Shown in pieces: positions 28,801-32,665 of a stretch of 32,665 bases of DNA (within the stretch, counting starts at the first letter, position 1; every line of letters begins with the position of its first letter). Location of the stretch: assembly GCF_000374405.1 (NCBI RefSeq), contig NZ_KB894230.1, positions 1 to 32,665 on the forward strand. The letters run 5' to 3'. Below the pieces are notes generated by a model, which saw only the letters and a program-made list of their open reading frames with translations, searched no databases and was not told the DNA's origin. The position numbers and the translations under genes are program-made. This DNA comes from Riemerella columbina DSM 16469 (GTDB lineage: Bacteria; Bacteroidota; Bacteroidia; Flavobacteriales; Weeksellaceae).

Positions 28801-30165
28801 GAATATGACGAGGGGCTTGCAGACACGGTGGAAACAATGGGCGAGTTGCTCAATGTGGCGAGCGATGTTTCGGGGGCTGTGGCTTCGTTTGCTTCGGGCG
28901 ATATTGTCGGCGGTATTACTAAAACAATAAAGGCGATAGGTTCTATTTTCCGTATGGGGGCAAAGGCAAGGGAAAGCGAACGCAAAGCCCAAGAGGAAAT
29001 AAAAAAATACCATGCTGAAATTTTCCAGTCGCAATTGAATTATAATGCGGAACTGCGTAAGCGAGTAGCGGAAGAAGTAAAACTAAATGACCTCTACAAA
29101 TCCCGTGTTACGAACATCCGAGAGGAAATGCAGGCTAATAGAAAGAACTTTGAGCAAGTTAAAAAAGACCAGCAGGAAGTATTTAAACGCCTATTAAAAT
29201 CTCAAACTATTGTAGGGAAACATACCGAAAAATACGGTGGTTTCTTAGGACTTTGGCGTAAAACCCGAGTGGTAGACGATAAAAAAACTATCGCAGAAAT
29301 ATTAGGTATTGGAAAATGGATTGAAAAGGAAATCAAATTTCCTTTAGGTAAGATTAAGTTAAAAATTTTTGAACCAGGGGAGGTCGAAATGACCGACGAA
29401 ATTTTTGACAAGTTAGAAAAACTCAATGCCGAAAAACCTTTGACGGGCGATGCCAAAACCGCCTACGAGCAATTGAAAAAACTGCGGGACGAATATGGTT
29501 CTTTGGAACAGGCACAGCGAGAATTTGAAAAACAATTGCGAGAAGCAATAACGGGGACGACGGCAGATAGTCTGGCAGAAAGTATAAAACAAGGCATCGC
29601 ATCGGGGAAAAAGTCTTTTGCGGACTTTGCCGACGATATAGAGGGCTTTTTAAGAAACGCTGTATTGGCAGGGTTGGAAACAGATTTATTTAAGACAAAA
29701 ACACAAAAACTCCACGAAGCCCTCGCAGAAATGATGCAGGACGGCGTAATAACCGCAGAGGAAAGAGAGCAATTTAACCAGTTGTATATGGCGATTGTCG
29801 AAGAGAGCAAACAAAAAATGGAAATGCTAAACCAAGCGGGAATTAATGTAATTAAACAACAAGAGAACGCTAACTCCTTGCAGGGGTCTATAAAAGCGGC
29901 TTCGCAGGAAAGTATTGATATTCTTTCGGGGCATATCGCAGGGCTACGACTATATGTGATGGATATTGTGAAACTGATGAAATCAAATGGTGCGAGTGGT
30001 TTGGAAAAGTTATCTAAGATTATCGCAATACAATTAAACATAGAAAGAAACACCCGAAAAACCGCAGAAAACACAGAGAAATTGCACGACATCGACGAGG
30101 GCATTTCTAAGGTAGCGAAAGCGATAAAAAATAATAACGGCGATGCTAAAGGATTAGGATTTTAA
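25801..30165 (+). CDS. Tail tape measure protein
   Basis: 1454 residues, by far the longest gene, placed right after the chaperones. Mostly coiled coil (for instance KAQEEIKKYHAEIFQSQLN and many EKLEKL-type segments). A hydrophobic stretch at about 428-455 (FRIALAGTGIGLVIILLASL) and a glycine/alanine-rich stretch around 995-1040 (QLGGAFSELGGALREY, ASDVSGAVASFASGDIVGGI) are membrane-active regions common in tape measures. By the usual 1.5 Å per residue rule the helical length would suit a tail of about 0.2 micrometre. Sets tail length and helps DNA entry. Confidence 0.92.
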   Translation: MSDLEPIKLDFTVNSSTVFEEFAKMVKAATEQTKSVDNAQKKFKEYINTQLSASGALSKSAELTEAQTKALQRHAEQLDYLKQKVSETTDPTQLGVYNYQLNQAQQAIEKIIASANNKVALIDPAEAEKAKKELQEAGRLLDQISDKTFNAHFADPQELEVLSTEINNAKDEMEQLGVVIDFISAKMGTMDAGSQAFKDLEKDIETANQMLGRLPQSYDATGNSIDQMTEALQEFKNQLNVETEPEAIKILNQNIEELENSIKKIKNAGKEGFDEFGNKLEENKEKSVNLQTELENLVQTMARLRIAGEQNSQEYAELRDRATEVRSAIQSTNQEINASASSTSGLDTLVRATSAIASGYSLAQGAAALFGAENEEVEQSIMKITAAMSVLQSLQQIQTELKRNDSIVTKAQTASQALYTTVVGTSTGALKLFRIALAGTGIGLVIILLASLIANWDKVTASIKNSFPALKGFGDKVDEVKAHVMGFLNAYLSLYETVWNTLKKLFTLDIKGAVNEALNVISNAKNAYNKAKQDSLDASAQDKRNERLKKSLEVYNRETEIIEKKTGKKQYDRREKALNAQLRLVEKGSKEETDLIHQRNILLAEKEKERTDEAKKYADKRQREAEKAAKKAEQLATQEAEAKKTARASIAQAEREYQKSRMSATDKELADIQDKYAKLRVEAQKAKLGAFDLMRIDKLEKAETKSVTDKQANEQFFKELEEQKEMYAAYEVFKSKVGKEEADRRYQNELSVFENYGALINAEIEKIKALGDTLSPEQLQKLEKLQGEKKSYDKDKNKETEQKYADAYNALMSFDDKRRAIETKYQQDKILLSQISDAKIREAKLAELEFQKKSALNAVNTEAYNREMIMQKMSDNLLGITKRELDTRIASLEEYLKTAGDNIDQSQRSFIQNELNKAKAVRASTDIGVEEKILLQQKEAIIKRITELQKKGITNVSDELAELEGVNMKLKDILAKKFAKVSEVAGQLGGAFSELGGALREYDEGLADTVETMGELLNVASDVSGAVASFASGDIVGGITKTIKAIGSIFRMGAKARESERKAQEEIKKYHAEIFQSQLNYNAELRKRVAEEVKLNDLYKSRVTNIREEMQANRKNFEQVKKDQQEVFKRLLKSQTIVGKHTEKYGGFLGLWRKTRVVDDKKTIAEILGIGKWIEKEIKFPLGKIKLKIFEPGEVEMTDEIFDKLEKLNAEKPLTGDAKTAYEQLKKLRDEYGSLEQAQREFEKQLREAITGTTADSLAESIKQGIASGKKSFADFADDIEGFLRNAVLAGLETDLFKTKTQKLHEALAEMMQDGVITAEEREQFNQLYMAIVEESKQKMEMLNQAGINVIKQQENANSLQGSIKAASQESIDILSGHIAGLRLYVMDIVKLMKSNGASGLEKLSKIIAIQLNIERNTRKTAENTEKLHDIDEGISKVAKAIKNNNGDAKGLGF

Positions 30166-30176
30166 AAGTAATTAAA

Positions 30177-30590
30177 ATGGTTTTTAAAGATAAATTAAAC
30201 AATGTGTTGTTAATCAATATTGGAACTATTATCCAAACTGGCACAGAGGAATTATTAACATTTCCCGAACGAAAAGAGGTGTACGAAAACGATTGGGCAG
30301 AGGAAAACGGCGGGGAATATGTTTTAGACAATCCTAAATTTAAGGATAAAGAAGTGACTTTGAAAATGGTCATATTAGCCGATAACAACACTCAATTTTG
30401 GCAATATTACAACGCCTTATTTACCGAGTTAAAAAAGGCAGGGGTATTATCGCTTTATATCTTCGACCACGATAAAACCTATGAGGTATTCTATAAAAAG
30501 TCGGGGAATTTTAAAAAAGGTTTAAAACGCCTTAAAAATGTAGAGAAAGTCTTTGTGAAGTTTGATTTAATATTAAAAGTTTTATTCTAA
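30177..30590 (+). CDS. Distal tail-like protein
   Basis: 137 residues, beta-rich: DKLNNVLLINIGTIIQTGTE, YVLDNPKFKDKEVTLKMVIL, NNTQFWQYYNALFTELKKAG, then LYIFDHDKTYEVFYKKSGNF. Such a protein between tape measure and hub/Tal fits the distal tail (Dit) position of siphophages, where it caps the tube and holds the hub. Its stop overlaps the hub start by one base (TAATG). Confidence 0.6.
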   Translation: MVFKDKLNNVLLINIGTIIQTGTEELLTFPERKEVYENDWAEENGGEYVLDNPKFKDKEVTLKMVILADNNTQFWQYYNALFTELKKAGVLSLYIFDHDKTYEVFYKKSGNFKKGLKRLKNVEKVFVKFDLILKVLF

Positions 30591-32665
30591 TGAGATATAC
30601 TATTAAAAGAAATAATAATGTTATAGCGACGATAAGAGCCAAAGGTTCACTTACCGAAAAACTATTCGGCGAGGAAACCCTAACGCTGGATTTTACGCTA
30701 CCTAATTACTTATCGTTTAAAATAGGCGATAGTATAGAGGTGTATGGTAAAACTTACTATATCTCGCAAGAACCCGTTGTAGATAAAAAAAGCACACGGG
30801 AGTATATCTATAATTTAGTATTCAACGGGGAAAAATACCGCCTCGCCGAAGTACAATATTTTTTCTACGACGAAAACAACGAACTAACAATGCCTGAATT
30901 TTCTATCACAGCCACGGCAGAAAAAATGATAGAATTGTTAGTTGCCAACGCCAACCGAACACAAACGGGCTGGAGTGTTGGCAATATAGATAGTACGGAA
31001 ACTAAAACAGTAGATTTTAGCGACTATAATTGTCTTGCAGCTCTCACGAGGATAGCGGACGAGTTCGGTGTAGAATTTTGGATAGATTCCGACAAGTCTA
31101 TACATTTAGAAGAACGAAAGCAAATCTCGGGTTATACGCTTGAATACGGCAAAAATAAAGGTTTAAAAGGTATTACCCGAAACCCTTACAACGAAAGCAG
31201 TTTGGTAACAAGATTGTACGCCCGTGGGGCAAATAAAAACTTACCACACAATTACCGAAACGGGCAAAAAAATCTCCGTATGCCCGTGCCATTTTTAGAA
31301 AAAAATACAGACAAATACGGCATTATAGAGCATACGCAGAATTTTGAAGATATTTACCCAAAGCGTATCGGTACTGTTACACAAATATATCCAGACGACC
31401 CAAGAAAATTTACAGATAATACGCTGGATTTTGATTTGAACGAATATAATGAGTATGGAAACACTATAATACAAAAGGGTATATCGGCAAAAGTTATTTT
31501 TCAAACGGGCGATTTGGCGGGTTACACTTTAGAGGTTAAAGAATATGGGTTTGATAGTGCAACCAAAACATTTACTCTATTAAAAAACAAAGACGAAAAG
31601 ACTTTTGAAATTCCGAGCGACACTTTCCGTCCGCAGGTCGGCGATAAGTATATTATTATAGATATTTCTATGCCGAAAACTTATGTAGATAACGCCGAAG
31701 CGGAATTGCAACTCGCTGCACAAGACTATTTAGACAAAAACAGTAAACAACGATTTATCTATGCCGTAGAACCCGACCCTATCTATCTAAAAAAGATAAA
31801 TTTTAATTTGCAGTTAGGGCATACGGTGCATTTTAAAGATGCAGATTTTAATTTGGACGATAATATTAGAGTAATCAGCATTACCCGAGATATTAACAAC
31901 CCTTACGATATTCAATTTGAAATTGCAGAAACAGCGACGATTACGCAGATTGTGCGTAATTACATCGAAAAGGAAAAGGCACAAATAGCAATTAAAAAAC
32001 AGCAAAAATATAATGCCGAAATGGCTCGCCGTTCGTGGTTGTTCGCCGAGGAAATAAAAAATAATGTATTTGATAACGAGGGCTATTTTGATACGCAAAA
32101 AATTAAACCACTAAGCATCGAAACAGGTATGCTATCCGTAGGGTCTCGTATGCAACAATTTTCGCTCCCAAATGTGGCTTTGAATATTACAGACGACAAT
32201 AAACGCCTACATAATACGGCTGGGCAAATGGTGCATTTGACGATAGATGAGAACGATCCACGCACTTGGAATTTAGCGGAAAATACGACGGCTCAGTTTA
32301 GCGACAATTTCAATTTTATTTACATCAAAGCCGATAAAATCGGCTCTAATGCGACTATTGTTGTAACCGAGCAAAAAATAATGTTCGACAGCGACCCGAT
32401 ATTTTATTTCTTTTTGGCGGGTTCGGTGTCGTCGGTTATTAACGGCGTTCGTCGCATAAAGACGAATTATGGTTATACGCAAATTACACCCAGCGAAATA
32501 ACCACGGGACGAATAGCCAGTCCGAACGGAAATAATTATATTGATTTAAAGCAAGACGGTATCGAAATAAACGCTAAAGTTACCTTTGCGAGCGATAGTC
32601 CTGCGATACAGCAAGTAGTAAATTCAATAGAGTTTATCGGTCAAAATTTGGTTAAAAACCCGACA
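30590..32665 (+). CDS. Tail hub/Tal-like protein, 5' part (runs off window)
   Basis: 692 codons are open from ATG 30590 to the last base. The N-terminal part (LTEKLFGEETLTLDFTLPNY, FKIGDSIEVYGKTYYISQEP, YIYNLVFNGEKYRLAEVQYF) followed by CLAALTRIADEFGVEFWIDS and RNPYNESSLVTRLYARGANK fits the gp27/hub-like core of tail-associated (Tal) proteins. A helical segment follows (IEKEKAQIAIKKQQKYNAEM, about 460-480), and then a beta-rich part probably leads to tip or fibre domains beyond the window. Function: hub at the tail tip, cell contact. No peptidase motif is seen in the visible part. Confidence 0.8.
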   Translation, partial: MRYTIKRNNNVIATIRAKGSLTEKLFGEETLTLDFTLPNYLSFKIGDSIEVYGKTYYISQEPVVDKKSTREYIYNLVFNGEKYRLAEVQYFFYDENNELTMPEFSITATAEKMIELLVANANRTQTGWSVGNIDSTETKTVDFSDYNCLAALTRIADEFGVEFWIDSDKSIHLEERKQISGYTLEYGKNKGLKGITRNPYNESSLVTRLYARGANKNLPHNYRNGQKNLRMPVPFLEKNTDKYGIIEHTQNFEDIYPKRIGTVTQIYPDDPRKFTDNTLDFDLNEYNEYGNTIIQKGISAKVIFQTGDLAGYTLEVKEYGFDSATKTFTLLKNKDEKTFEIPSDTFRPQVGDKYIIIDISMPKTYVDNAEAELQLAAQDYLDKNSKQRFIYAVEPDPIYLKKINFNLQLGHTVHFKDADFNLDDNIRVISITRDINNPYDIQFEIAETATITQIVRNYIEKEKAQIAIKKQQKYNAEMARRSWLFAEEIKNNVFDNEGYFDTQKIKPLSIETGMLSVGSRMQQFSLPNVALNITDDNKRLHNTAGQMVHLTIDENDPRTWNLAENTTAQFSDNFNFIYIKADKIGSNATIVVTEQKIMFDSDPIFYFFLAGSVSSVINGVRRIKTNYGYTQITPSEITTGRIASPNGNNYIDLKQDGIEINAKVTFASDSPAIQQVVNSIEFIGQNLVKNPT

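Larger units (their letters stand above)
2880..32665. mobile_element. Mu-like transposable prophage (left end approximate, right end outside window)
   Basis: Gene content and order are those of a transposable phage: leftward repressor, divergent Ner-like gene, MuA-like transposase and MuB-like ATPase, DUF3164-like and gp16-like early genes, then gp28/gp29/gp30/gp31/gp36-type head genes and tail genes. No tyrosine or serine integrase is present. The head-packaging operon is inverted relative to the rest. The left boundary is placed only roughly (anywhere in about 2527-3140). The prophage continues beyond 32665 inside the tail hub gene. Confidence 0.85.

Noticed and set aside
29463-30104. Minus-strand 213-aa frame inside the tape measure gene
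   Set aside because: Serine/cysteine-rich shadow of the coiled-coil codons; no start context and antisense to a certain gene.

Overview
The window is AT-rich DNA from a member of the Bacteroidota, most likely a Flavobacteriia/Weeksellaceae-type host. The evidence is the low GC, several promoters of the TTTG (-33) / TAnnTTTG (-7) type, an absence of strong Shine-Dalgarno sites, and a secreted flavobacterial-type hydrolase at the left edge. Apart from about 2.5 to 3 kb of host DNA on the left, it is one Mu-like (transposable) prophage that runs off the right end of the window.

Layout. 2-265 is the 3' end of an IS transposase. 268-2526 (minus) is a secreted alpha/beta hydrolase whose C-terminus appears to be cut by that IS. 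2527-3140 is noncoding and packed with direct and inverted repeats; the left prophage end probably lies here, but I cannot fix the exact base. 3141-3763 holds a leftward repressor and a divergent early promoter with two near-identical 18-bp operator copies. 3764-12424 is the rightward early/middle operon: Ner-like regulator, BRO-type antirepressor, MuA-like transposase, MuB-like ATPase, a second RecA-like ATPase, small unknowns, a DUF3164-like protein, a possible Acb2/Tad1-type anti-defence protein, a 250-nt untranslated block with tRNA-like structure, a gp16/GemA-like protein and a replisome-organizer-like protein. It ends at a strong terminator.

12478-14201 is accessory: an operon of three small genes behind a promoter with two matching palindromic operators, then a lipoprotein moron framed by its own promoter and terminators. 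14216-14554 is a small rightward gene that converges on and overlaps the packaging operon.

14469-20542 is on the minus strand, transcribed right to left: small terminase, large terminase, gp36-like protein, DUF935 portal, MuF (gpF) head protein with a C-terminal nuclease-like domain, gpG-like protein and a tail terminator-like protein. The portal/MuF junction carries a textbook -1 frameshift signal that would make a portal-MuF-nuclease fusion. 20568-20652 is a repeat-rich divergent control region. From 20711 rightwards come protease/scaffold, major capsid, amidase endolysin, two membrane-anchored lysis-type proteins (one a possible unimolecular spanin), a small acidic protein, tail tube, tail-assembly chaperone with a -1 frameshifted extension, tape measure, a distal-tail-like protein and the start of the tail hub/Tal protein. 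No tail sheath gene is seen, so a long non-contractile (siphovirus-like) tail is inferred.

The strongest unusual signals are the portal-MuF frameshift fusion, the tRNA-like RNA block at 10194-10416, the three-hairpin putative small RNA at 15460-15552, and the Acb2/Tad1-like protein. No searches were run; all family names come from reading the sequence.
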